Made by a program: the position numbers and the translations under genes
The notes under the pieces: model-generated
Told to the model about the DNA's origin: nothing
Seen by the model: the letters and a program-made list of their open reading frames with translations, nothing else
Database searches by the model: none
Assembly (NCBI GenBank): GCA_019358945.1
Contig: JAHHIE010000036.1
Span: 1 to 64,000, forward strand
Direction of reading: 5' to 3'
DNA from: Stenomitos rutilans HA7619-LM2
GTDB taxonomy: Bacteria; Cyanobacteriota; Cyanobacteriia; Leptolyngbyales; Leptolyngbyaceae
Length of the DNA: 64,000 nt
Shown: piece after piece, positions 27,924-36,576 of the stretch
How positions within the stretch are numbered: the first letter of the stretch is position 1
Layout of the letters: every line of letters starts with the position of its first letter

Positions 27924-28537
27924 TCACCTAAACACCATCGCTACAATACCGTAGCCATAAAAGCGATCGATCCCTAAGCAGTTCCGCATCATCATTGGTA
28001 CCGCATCGGGCGGCAGTGGCACAAAGCTTAACCGCGTATAGAATTGCAGCCGATGTGGTTGGCTTGCTAGATAAAGGGGTAAGGTGGCTTCGTCGGTTAA
28101 CCGCTGCACTAAGTGTGATCCAACCTCTTGCCCACGCCATGCCGAATCGACACAAACTAAATACGCCTCAGAGTGAGTGTGATAGCAAAACAGCTTGACG
28201 CAACCGATGACCTTGCCGTCACATTCTGCGACCCAAAAATTTGTTAAAGCTCCAAGCGTATACTGATTAGCTTGCAGTATCAGCAGGCTGAGGAAGAGCG
28301 ATAGACCAAAGACCTGTGAGTAAGACCTGTGTAGCGCCAGCACAACCATCAGTGCCCCAACTCCAAGCGCGTCGCCCACAAGACTTCATGCGGAAGCTGC
28401 TTGATCCACTTGATCTGAGAGATTTGCAGCGACTGATGAAACTGACGCACGAGCCGCTCAATGGCTTTGCGATCGCACGCTTGAGCAGGACGAATCAGGC
28501 AAGGTGACGAATCGGGCGATTGTGAAGGTCGTGTCAT
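27924..28537 (-). pseudogene. GNAT-family N-acetyltransferase interrupted by a frameshift
   Basis: The N-terminal part (ATG 28537; CLIRPAQACDRKAIERLVRQF) ends at a stop at 28349. The remainder continues in another frame: a hydrophobic stretch, then FWVAECDGKVIGCVKLF, the acetyl-CoA loop VDSAWRGQEVGSHLVQRL, and LQFYTRLSFVPLP. The two frames join naturally (LELG-ALMVV) if one base is restored in the run of four C at 28355-28358 (G on the coding strand). Together they give one ~205-residue acetyltransferase with an internal hydrophobic hairpin. Either the gene is inactivated, or a homopolymer base was lost in sequencing. Confidence 0.72.
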
Positions 28538-28653
28538 AGAAAGATCAAAATCGCAAGCCAAAGCACTGGCGCAAAGTCGCTAAAGTAGACATATTGCAAG
28601 CGGTAGTCCCTTTCAGGATGCCCAGGGTTTTATTGAGAGGCACAGTGAACACT

Positions 28654-29862
28654 ATGGTTTCGATTTCCCTGTCCCCCCATCCTGTCGATACAACTCGTAT
28701 CCGTGCAGCGATCCAGGCATTGCAGCCAGACCTAGTGGCATGGCGACGGCAACTGCACCAAAAACCAGAACTGGGGTTTCGAGAGCAACTCACGGCTGCC
28801 TTTATTGCGCAGAAGCTAGAAGCATGGGGCATTGAACACCAGACAGGCATCGCGCAAACGGGCGTTGTAGCGGTGATTCAGGGCGATCGTCCCGGTGCTG
28901 TTCTGGGTATTCGTGCGGATATGGATGCCTTACCCATTCAGGAAGAAAACGATGTGCCCTATAAATCTCAGCACGATGGCATGATGCACGCTTGCGGCCA
29001 CGATGGTCACGTGACGATCGCCCTCGGCACGGCCTACTACCTCTCTCAGCACAGAGACTTTGCAGGCACCGTCAAAATCATCTTCCAGCCTGCTGAAGAA
29101 GGCCCCGGCGGCGCGAAACCGATGATTGAGGCAGGGGTTCTCAATCATCCAGATGTGGATGCTATCGTCGGGCTACACCTGTGGAACAATCTGCCGCTGG
29201 GCATGGTTGGGGTGCGAAGTGGTGCGCTCATGGCGGCTGTAGAACTTTTTAACTGCACTATTTTGGGCAAGGGCGGTCATGGCGCGATTCCGCAACAGAC
29301 GATCGACTCCATTGTGGTGGCCTCTCAAGTGGTGACGGCGCTACAGACGATCGTGGCACGCAACGTCGATCCGCTAGAATCTGCTGTGGTTACAGTGGGC
29401 AAATTCAATGCGGGTACAGCACACAACGTCATTGCAGCAACGGCTCAGATGAGTGGCACCGTGCGGTACTTCAATCCTCAATTTGATGGCTACTTTGAGC
29501 AACGCATCAAACAAGTGGTGAGTGGTATCTGCCAGAGCTACGGCGCTGACTACAAGCTGGAGTATTACAGCCTCTATCCACCCGTCATTAATGATGAACG
29601 GATGGCAAACCTGGTGCGATCAGTCGCCGAAACCGTCATCGAATCCCCGATTGGCATAGTGCCCCAATGCCAAACAATGGGCGGCGAAGACATGTCCTTT
29701 TTCCTTCAAGAAGTGCCCGGTTGCTATTTTTTCCTCGGTTCTGCCAACGCCGACAAAGACCTGGCGTATCCACACCACCATCCCCGCTTCAACTTTGACG
29801 AAACAGCCCTGGGTATGGGTGTGGAAATCTTTGCTCGTTGCGTGGAGCAGTACTGCCATTAA
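28654..29862 (+). CDS. M20-family amidohydrolase (IAA-amino-acid/hippurate hydrolase-like)
   Basis: 402 residues from ATG 28654; a GTG at 28645 lies nearer to GAGAGG and is an alternative. Metal-binding motifs are GIRADMDALPI, HACGHDGHVTIALG, QPAEEGPGGA and the final PHHHPRF, with the dimerisation lid near residues 185-300. Family members cleave N-acyl or amide bonds (hippurate, N-acetyl-amino acids, auxin conjugates) using two metal ions. The substrate cannot be fixed from sequence. It stands alone, divergent from the broken acetyltransferase. Confidence 0.88.
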   Translation: MVSISLSPHPVDTTRIRAAIQALQPDLVAWRRQLHQKPELGFREQLTAAFIAQKLEAWGIEHQTGIAQTGVVAVIQGDRPGAVLGIRADMDALPIQEENDVPYKSQHDGMMHACGHDGHVTIALGTAYYLSQHRDFAGTVKIIFQPAEEGPGGAKPMIEAGVLNHPDVDAIVGLHLWNNLPLGMVGVRSGALMAAVELFNCTILGKGGHGAIPQQTIDSIVVASQVVTALQTIVARNVDPLESAVVTVGKFNAGTAHNVIAATAQMSGTVRYFNPQFDGYFEQRIKQVVSGICQSYGADYKLEYYSLYPPVINDERMANLVRSVAETVIESPIGIVPQCQTMGGEDMSFFLQEVPGCYFFLGSANADKDLAYPHHHPRFNFDETALGMGVEIFARCVEQYCH

Positions 29863-29891
29863 GGTTCAGCCCATACGACTATTTCTACTTT

Positions 29892-30647
29892 TTATCGTTT
29901 GGAGGTATTTGAAACGGAGGTATTATCGGTATTGCGAATCGCTTGAATGCGATCGCGCACCCGCCGCTCTTCCTTCAGGTGTCCGCTGGTTCGATAGAGG
30001 TCAGCCGCTCGCAGCAACGAAATCAGACCACTGCGGATTTCTCCTTTAGCAATCTGTTTAGTGGCGATCGCCTCATAGGTTTCAGGCGTTTGCAGAGGTG
30101 CCGATTGCACCATCGGTTGTCCTTGTGTCATGGGTGCATCTACCGTCAAAGAGGTCTCTGCTGTCGAAGGGACATCCGCGATGTATAAGCGACTGGGAAA
30201 GGTGGTAAACGTATGCCCATCCCAGGTAGCAACCCGTCCCACAATGCAAATAGGCCCTTCATCGACCTGAATACCCCAATCACTACTATAGCTATCGGTA
30301 CCCAGCAGATAACTTTGTCCTGGTTCAGCGTACCAATACTTAAAGATGCGCTTTGGCGCGTCGGGATGGTAGAGCGAAATAATGGTGGCGGTGGCGGTGT
30401 TATTGACCAGCTTAATCGGGCCAACTCTGCTATCCAGTAAGCCAACTTTTGTGCGCTGCTGGATGGTACCAGGACTATACGATGAGTTGCAGGTTGGTGT
30501 TTGTGCGCTTGCCTGATCGACAGAAACGAGCACGATCGAGGCGGTTGGCACCAGCGCAGATAAAACCGTGAGTGTGAGAATCTTCGCAACAGGAAGACGT
30601 TCCTGCAATAGGCAGCTTGCCTGAAGAAAATTCTGTTTGTCAATCAT
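29892..30647 (-). CDS. Secreted protein of unknown function
   Basis: 251 residues. The N-terminus has a basic start, a hydrophobic core (ILTLTVLSALVPTASIVLVSV) and ASAQ, a likely signal-peptidase site. A beta-rich middle part (VGPIKLVNNTATATIISLYHPDAP, FKYWYAEPGQSYLLG, WGIQVDEGPICIVG) contains two cysteines. The C-terminus is an alpha-helical, TPR-like segment (IRSGLISLLRAADLYRTSGHLKEE). I do not recognise the family. The domain order suggests a periplasmic or extracellular adhesion or assembly role, but this is only inference. Confidence 0.6.
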   Translation of the reverse strand: MIDKQNFLQASCLLQERLPVAKILTLTVLSALVPTASIVLVSVDQASAQTPTCNSSYSPGTIQQRTKVGLLDSRVGPIKLVNNTATATIISLYHPDAPKRIFKYWYAEPGQSYLLGTDSYSSDWGIQVDEGPICIVGRVATWDGHTFTTFPSRLYIADVPSTAETSLTVDAPMTQGQPMVQSAPLQTPETYEAIATKQIAKGEIRSGLISLLRAADLYRTSGHLKEERRVRDRIQAIRNTDNTSVSNTSKR

Positions 30648-30991
30648 TTTGCACTCATGAACGCAATTAACCGTGCAGCGTTGACAGGTGCGGCAATAGT
30701 GGGTGTCTTCAAAGGGTTACCCCTGCACCTGTTTCAGGCTGCCTCTCCTTTCTACAGAAAAAGCGATCGCCATCAGGATTTTGACGCTCAACTTCAAGAT
30801 AGCTTTGCGTTCAACGTCACTACACGGTCTTTAGCTTTGCGATGTCTTTACTTAGCCACAAATACCACTTTGGTTTTCAAAAGCAACACACGGCACGCTT
30901 GGGAAGTCAGGAGTCAGAATGCATACTGCTCCTGGCTTCTAACTCCGTGCTGACGTTATTCTGAAGCCTCTCGTGGATCAAAAGTTGGTAG

Positions 30992-33900
30992 TCAACGATT
31001 CGATGTCACTTCTTGGCTCGTCCGCGTTTTGCCATCGGGGTCTGTATCGGGTGCATCAGCAAGCGCAGGCTTGTAAGGGCCACGTCGATAGCGCACTTCT
31101 GCCGTTTTGATAACAATGTACAGAATGGGCACAACAAACAGACTGAGAACTGTTGCAACGCACATCCCGCCGACGATCGCCGTGCCTAGCGATTGACGAG
31201 CTGCGGCCCCTGCACCCGTTGCTACAAAGAGGGGAATGGCCCCCACGATCGTCGCGATCGCGGTCATCAAAATAGGGCGTAACCGTTCTTGCGATGCCTC
31301 TAGAGCCGCTTTGACGATGCTCCACCCCTGCTCGTGAAGCTGGTTTGCAAATTCTACAATCAGAATCCCGTTCTTGCTTGCCATCCCAATCAGCATGACA
31401 AAGCCAATCTGGGTATAAACATCGTTTGCCGTGCCTCGCAGCAAGAGCGCAATCAGCGCACCGAGAATCGCCAATGGTACGGTCAGCAGAATGATCAGTG
31501 GATCGACGTAGCTTTCATACTGCGCCGCTAGCGTGAGATAGACAAAGATAATCCCCAGCGCGAAGATGAAGACCGCACTACCACCCGCCTGAATCTCCTC
31601 CAGCGATAACCCAGACCATTCATAGCCAAAGCCTCTAGGCAGGGTTTCTTGGGCCGCTGCTTCCATTGCTTTCAAGGCTTGACCAGAACTAACACCCGGT
31701 GCCGCCGCACCTGTGATTTCAACGGAGCGAAACAGGTTGTAGTGGGTAATGATCGAAGGCCCAATCGTCTGCTTAACCGTGATCAGGTTACTGAGGGGAA
31801 TCATCCGACCCGTTTGCGATCGCACATACAGCCGCTTAATGTCTTCTGGATTAGAGCGAAACTGTTGATCGGCCTGCACATAGACGCGATAAGTGCGTTC
31901 AAACTGGTTGAAATCATTCACATAGGTTGAACCTAGTGACGTTTGCAGCGTGTTGAAAATATCTTGCAATGGCACCTGGAGTTGATTGGCCCGCGTGCGA
32001 TCGACCTCCACCGAAATTTGTGGCGTATTTGCATTAAACGTTGGACGCAAGCCCGTCACTTGAGGGTTATTGGGCGATGGATACGTGGCAGCACGACCCA
32101 GCAACTTATTGAGATTTTCACCAATGACATCAAAGCCCAGACCTGTACGATCTTGCAATTGAAAATCGAAGCCTCCAAAGTTGCCCACGCCCTGTAGCGC
32201 GGGGGGAGATACAGGAATGACCGTGGCTTCTTTAATGCCCAGCATCTGAGGGAAAAGACCGGACGGCTTTGGAAAGAAGCCCCCAATAATAGATTTGACC
32301 GACTGTTCAGCCTTTTTGCGTTCTCCCCAGGGCTTGAGTGTGGTGAAGATGAGGCCGTTGTTGGGGGTTGAGCCACTAAAACTAAAGCCGCCGACCGCAA
32401 AAATGTTTTCAATTTCTGGCTGCTGCTTCAGAATCTCTTCGGCTTGCTCCAGCACACCGCGCGTGTAGTTGAGCGAAACGCCCTCTGGTGCCTGGACGAT
32501 CGTAATGAAATACCCCTGATCTTCTTCTGGTAGAAACCCGCCCGGCACGATCGTGTAAACCCAGTAGGTTAGCCCCAAAGCAGCGGCGAACAGCCCAACT
32601 ACCAATCCTTTGCGGCGTGTCAAGCTTCCAAGGGTATGACCGTAACTCTGTCGGGTTTTGTCAATTGCGATGTTAATGCGGTTGAAAAACCAGTTGTTGG
32701 GCACCTGTCCCCGGCGCAGCAGCAGTGCTGATAGGGTGGGTGTGAGGGTAATGGCGTTAAAGGTGGAAACAACAATGGAAAAGGCGATCGTCAGAGCAAA
32801 CTGCTTGTAAAGCTGCCCTGTAGTGCCAGGGAAAAAGGCAACAGGCACAAACACGGTCACGAGCACAATGGAGGTGGCAACCACCGCACCGATGAGTGCA
32901 TTCATAGACGCGATCGCGGCCTCTAAGGGTCGCATCCCATCTTCTTGAATCCGTCGGGTAATATCCTCTACCACCACAATGGCATCGTCTACCACCAAAC
33001 CTGTTGCTAAGGTTAAGCCAAACAGGGTAAGAGTATTAATCGAAAAGCCCAGCAGCTTCACAAAGATGAAGGTGCCCAGCAGCGCGACTGGAATAGCAAT
33101 CGAGGCAATTAGCGCTGATCGCCAATTCTGCAAAAAGAGAAAGATAATGAGGACAACCAGGGCGATCGCCAGAGCCAGTGAGAAGATGACTTCCTCTGCA
33201 CCCGCTTCAATAAAGGTTGTCGTATCAAACGCAACGGCATAGCGCATTCCCGGCGGAAAGCTTTCTGCCAGTTTCTTCATTTCCTCCTTCACGTCGTGGG
33301 CTGTATCCAGCGCGTTGCTGCCAAACTGTTGCGTAATGCCTAGCCCAATCCCTTGATGGGTAATGCGATCGCTGGGTGTAAAACGCAAGAGTGATCCATA
33401 GTTTTCAGCCCCTAGCTCAGCGCGACCCACGTCTCGCAGCTTAACTAACGTACCAGTTTGCGTCGTTTTAACGACCAGATCGTTGAACTCTTCCGCATTT
33501 TTGAGCCGCCCTTGCGCCGTCACAGCGTATTGATACTGCTGCCCGTCATTGACAGGAGGTTGCCCGATTTGTCCCGCACCCACCTGAAGGTTCTGCTGTT
33601 GCAGCGCTGTGACGACATCTTGCGGGGTTAATCCACGACTGGCCAGGCGTTCGGGGTCAACCCAAAGCCGCATGGCGTATTTGCGTTCGCCGAAGGTTTG
33701 TACGCCACCAACCCCTTTGATCCGCTTCAGCGCATCTGCCACGTACAAGTCGGCATAGTTACTGAGGTAGGTACTGTCGTAAACATCCTGTCTCGTTTTT
33801 TCATCACGATCGGAATATAGACCGACTGCCAACAAGAAATTACTGTTTGCCTTTGTTACCTGCACGCCCGTCTGCGTCACAGGCCCCGGCAAACGCGATT

Positions 33901-34255
33901 GCACCGTGGATACCTTGTTCTGCACGTCTACCGCTGCCAGATCCTGATCGCGCCCCAGCTCAAACGTCAGGTTAATGCTGCTGGAACCATCATTGGCGCT
34001 GGTCGATTTGATATAGCGCACGTCGTTGATGCCATTTAGCTCTCGTTCCAAAAGATTGGTCACGGTTGATTCCACCGTTTCCGCACTCGCGCCAATGTAG
34101 TTGGATGTCACCGTGACCTGCGGTGGTGCAATGTCAGGATATTGGGCGATCGGCAAGGTGGGGATACACGCAATCCCTAGCAGCGTCACCACAATTGAAC
34201 AAACCGTCGCAAAGATTGGGCGCTGAATAAAAAAGTTGGAGATGGAGAGAATCAT
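30992..34255 (-). CDS. RND multidrug efflux transporter (AcrB/HAE1 type)
   Basis: 1087 residues, the expected size. It begins FFIQRPIFATVCSIVVTLLG with the periplasmic motif TLPIAQYPDIAPPQV. The fourth helix contains GLVVDDAIVVVEDITRR, carrying the paired aspartates of the proton relay. Twelve membrane spans and two large periplasmic loops are evident, and GMASKNGILIVEFANQ marks the tenth helix. It exports hydrophobic compounds using the proton gradient. It follows the adaptor gene on the same strand with a 101-nt gap. No TolC-like outer-membrane partner is present here. Confidence 0.94.
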   Translation of the reverse strand: MILSISNFFIQRPIFATVCSIVVTLLGIACIPTLPIAQYPDIAPPQVTVTSNYIGASAETVESTVTNLLERELNGINDVRYIKSTSANDGSSSINLTFELGRDQDLAAVDVQNKVSTVQSRLPGPVTQTGVQVTKANSNFLLAVGLYSDRDEKTRQDVYDSTYLSNYADLYVADALKRIKGVGGVQTFGERKYAMRLWVDPERLASRGLTPQDVVTALQQQNLQVGAGQIGQPPVNDGQQYQYAVTAQGRLKNAEEFNDLVVKTTQTGTLVKLRDVGRAELGAENYGSLLRFTPSDRITHQGIGLGITQQFGSNALDTAHDVKEEMKKLAESFPPGMRYAVAFDTTTFIEAGAEEVIFSLALAIALVVLIIFLFLQNWRSALIASIAIPVALLGTFIFVKLLGFSINTLTLFGLTLATGLVVDDAIVVVEDITRRIQEDGMRPLEAAIASMNALIGAVVATSIVLVTVFVPVAFFPGTTGQLYKQFALTIAFSIVVSTFNAITLTPTLSALLLRRGQVPNNWFFNRINIAIDKTRQSYGHTLGSLTRRKGLVVGLFAAALGLTYWVYTIVPGGFLPEEDQGYFITIVQAPEGVSLNYTRGVLEQAEEILKQQPEIENIFAVGGFSFSGSTPNNGLIFTTLKPWGERKKAEQSVKSIIGGFFPKPSGLFPQMLGIKEATVIPVSPPALQGVGNFGGFDFQLQDRTGLGFDVIGENLNKLLGRAATYPSPNNPQVTGLRPTFNANTPQISVEVDRTRANQLQVPLQDIFNTLQTSLGSTYVNDFNQFERTYRVYVQADQQFRSNPEDIKRLYVRSQTGRMIPLSNLITVKQTIGPSIITHYNLFRSVEITGAAAPGVSSGQALKAMEAAAQETLPRGFGYEWSGLSLEEIQAGGSAVFIFALGIIFVYLTLAAQYESYVDPLIILLTVPLAILGALIALLLRGTANDVYTQIGFVMLIGMASKNGILIVEFANQLHEQGWSIVKAALEASQERLRPILMTAIATIVGAIPLFVATGAGAAARQSLGTAIVGGMCVATVLSLFVVPILYIVIKTAEVRYRRGPYKPALADAPDTDPDGKTRTSQEVTSNR

Positions 34256-34356
34256 AAAGCACAGGTGCCGTGAAAGAACTGCCCGCTGTCAGTGGTCATA
34301 AGCAATGGACGGCGGACGATCGACCAACAGTCCAATTCAGGTTTATGAGAGGGTGC

Positions 34357-35811
34357 TTATTTGGGGGGTGGCGCTGCCTGTTGAATTAGTAGACAGTTTT
34401 GCAGGTTAAGGATTCCAGAGGTTGCAATGCGATCGCTGCCGCTGAGTCCTGTCTGCACCTCCTGATTGTTGTCGACAATCCTGCCGAGCTTGACGGCTTT
34501 TTGCACGGTTACCAGCTGGTCAGGGGCAACATCTTTGGGTGGCGGCGCACCCTGACCTGCTGCCGGGGCTTTACAGCCTGAAGCGTTGTAGGTTGTAGCA
34601 ACAAAGACAAAATCCCTGCCGCCCAGACGTGAGATGGCAGTTATGGGTACCAGCACCCCCGGCTTTGTGGCCCAAATCACTCGAACACGGGCAAATTGAG
34701 AGGTACGCAACTGGTTCCCAGGATTATTAAACACGGCTTTTGCCTGCACAGACTGGGTAGACGAGTCCACATCTGGCGCAATGAAAGAAAGCCTGCCTGT
34801 TTGGATCACCTTACCTTGCTCATTCAATAGCTGCACGGGCAAACCTAACCGTAGCGCCCCCGTTCTATCGAGAGGAATTTGCATTTGCACTTCTAAGCGA
34901 TCGTTCTGGGTGATGCGCAGCATTTGGCTCGTGTTATCCACAAAATCGCCGACCTTAATCGGAATGTTGCCAACTACCCCCGCAAAGGGCGCTTTGATGG
35001 TGTAGTACTGAAGCGCAGCCTCCCCTTCCGAAACATTAGCCTCCGCCTGTTGCAGGGTGCGCTGATTTTTGGCAACCGTTGCCTGCGATCGTGCAATGGT
35101 TCCTTGTTGGGCCTGCATATCAGCCTCTGTTTGCCGGAGAATAGCGCGTGCCGTTTGCACCGCATTTAATTTCTGATCCAACACCTGCTTACTGCTGGCT
35201 CCCTGGGCATACAAATCCTGGTAGCGCTTGTATTCACCCTCATTGAACTGTACGTCAGACTGATTGGCCGTCCGCTTTGCCTGGAGCGATCGCAAGGTCT
35301 CTCTGGCGCTTGCCACATCTGATTGAGCGACCGAAATATCAGCCGCCGCAGATTCTACTGCCGCACCCCGGCTGGCAACCTGTGCCCGCTGTTGCTCGGC
35401 ATCAATTTGCACAATGGGTGCTCCTGCCTCTACCCGCTCACCCGCCTTTACATAAATGGCTGAAACCTGACCAGAAACGCGCGGTTGTAGCGTCACAGAT
35501 TGCCGCGAGTCTAAATTGGCTGCATAGTCTGAACTATCGGCGATGGATGCGACTTTAGGGTTCGCTAAATCAACCTGAGTGAACTGCGGCTTCATTCCGC
35601 TGAAAATGATAATCGGTAAAATGATGCGGTTGAACACCACCCAACCCACGCCGCCCAACACCGCTAAACTAATCAACGCTGGTACAAGAAAGCGCCGCCA
35701 CCCTTTGCGGGGTGGTTGAGGATCATGATCAGAATCGCCTTTGCGAGGTGGGTCGATCGGCTCATGAAAAGGAGGAGTATCGCGGTTCTTGCTTGTCCCT
35801 TCGAGATTCAT
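34357..35811 (-). CDS. RND efflux periplasmic adaptor (membrane fusion protein)
   Basis: 484 residues from ATG 35811; a GTG at 35868 would add 19 residues of unlikely sequence. A cytosolic Pro/Asp-rich tail precedes one membrane span (FLVPALISLAVLGGVGWVVF). Then come the lipoyl-like half motifs (LQPRVSGQVSAIYVKAGERVEAG, YYTIKAPFAGVVGNIPIKVGD) on each side of a long coiled coil (about 150-260), and a beta-barrel. It links the inner-membrane RND pump to an outer-membrane channel. Its substrate range is unknown. Confidence 0.92.
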   Translation of the reverse strand: MNLEGTSKNRDTPPFHEPIDPPRKGDSDHDPQPPRKGWRRFLVPALISLAVLGGVGWVVFNRIILPIIIFSGMKPQFTQVDLANPKVASIADSSDYAANLDSRQSVTLQPRVSGQVSAIYVKAGERVEAGAPIVQIDAEQQRAQVASRGAAVESAAADISVAQSDVASARETLRSLQAKRTANQSDVQFNEGEYKRYQDLYAQGASSKQVLDQKLNAVQTARAILRQTEADMQAQQGTIARSQATVAKNQRTLQQAEANVSEGEAALQYYTIKAPFAGVVGNIPIKVGDFVDNTSQMLRITQNDRLEVQMQIPLDRTGALRLGLPVQLLNEQGKVIQTGRLSFIAPDVDSSTQSVQAKAVFNNPGNQLRTSQFARVRVIWATKPGVLVPITAISRLGGRDFVFVATTYNASGCKAPAAGQGAPPPKDVAPDQLVTVQKAVKLGRIVDNNQEVQTGLSGSDRIATSGILNLQNCLLIQQAAPPPK

Positions 35812-35868
35812 AGGGTTAATGCTAAATAAACAAACCTTGCAAAGCGTCACCATGCTTAGAGAAGCCAC

Positions 35869-36204
35869 GCTCTGAGCAGACTAAGCCCTGGAAAACAAAG
35901 TAATTCACTTGCCAGAGTCTCAGAAGCGTGCCGTCACGTTTGATCATTGCACCTGATGCTAAGGTTTTGCTAAGTGTACGACTTTACTGTAGTCAGACTA
36001 CTGCAATCAGTTGAGCGATACTTCACCTAACCAAATCGCCCAATCGGAGGATTGCAAACATTTGGGCTGGAGAATAACTGTCTAAGGCAAACTGGTGCAA
36101 TTGTATCAGTGAGACTTCATCGACCACAAGTCCTAAGTAGACGCTTCCAGTAATCTGACACGTCCTTAAAGCCGTCAGCTTTCAGCCCATGAATATGTTC
36201 AATT
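35869..36204. other. Non-coding region upstream of the efflux operon
   Basis: About 335 nt with no credible gene. It should carry the promoter of the minus-strand efflux genes, but I could not single out -35/-10 boxes. Confidence 0.35.
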
Positions 36205-36498
36205 TCATTGTTCCGGATGCTTACACTTAATGGATCGTCTTTCATCGTTTGCTTTGGCAACCTTTAGGCTAAACGTGTGGCAACTCCTTGCGGCTGCTTT
36301 GAAGACATTGATCGAGGGCGGCTTGGGCGTGACTCTGAATAGTTGGATTATCATCTGATGGACTTGATCATAAACGGTAAAGCAGATTTCAATTCTCAAA
36401 GCCTGCGAAGCTCTCTGAAGATCTGTCAAGTTATACGGTGAGACTCTCAAAACGTGGCAGGCGGCGATCGCTAATGCCTTTGAGCTTTGCTGAATCAA
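36205..36498 (-). CDS. Possible small hypothetical protein
   Basis: 97 codons from a TTG at 36498. The composition (ACHVLRVSPYNLTDLQRASQ, SINVFKAAARSCHTFSLKVAKAND) is more protein-like than that of neighbouring spurious frames and predicts mostly helices. There is no clear ribosome binding site and I do not recognise the family. It may be a real small gene, a decayed gene or chance. Confidence 0.25.
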   Translation of the reverse strand: MIQQSSKALAIAACHVLRVSPYNLTDLQRASQALRIEICFTVYDQVHQMIIQLFRVTPKPPSINVFKAAARSCHTFSLKVAKANDERRSIKCKHPEQ

Positions 36499-36576
36499 GC
36501 ATTCAGGCGTTAGTTGGATAACCTTCTGACTCCTGAATGCGAGCTTCTGGCTTCTAGCGGCTTTACGCTTGATCGC

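Noticed and set aside
27678-27977. Gly/Glu-rich plus-strand frame
   Set aside because: It is produced by the polypurine tract after bioD; composition is low-complexity with no protein-like features.
30657-30953. 98-codon plus-strand frame
   Set aside because: No ribosome binding site and no protein-like pattern; it lies in the gap between the secreted protein and the RND pump.
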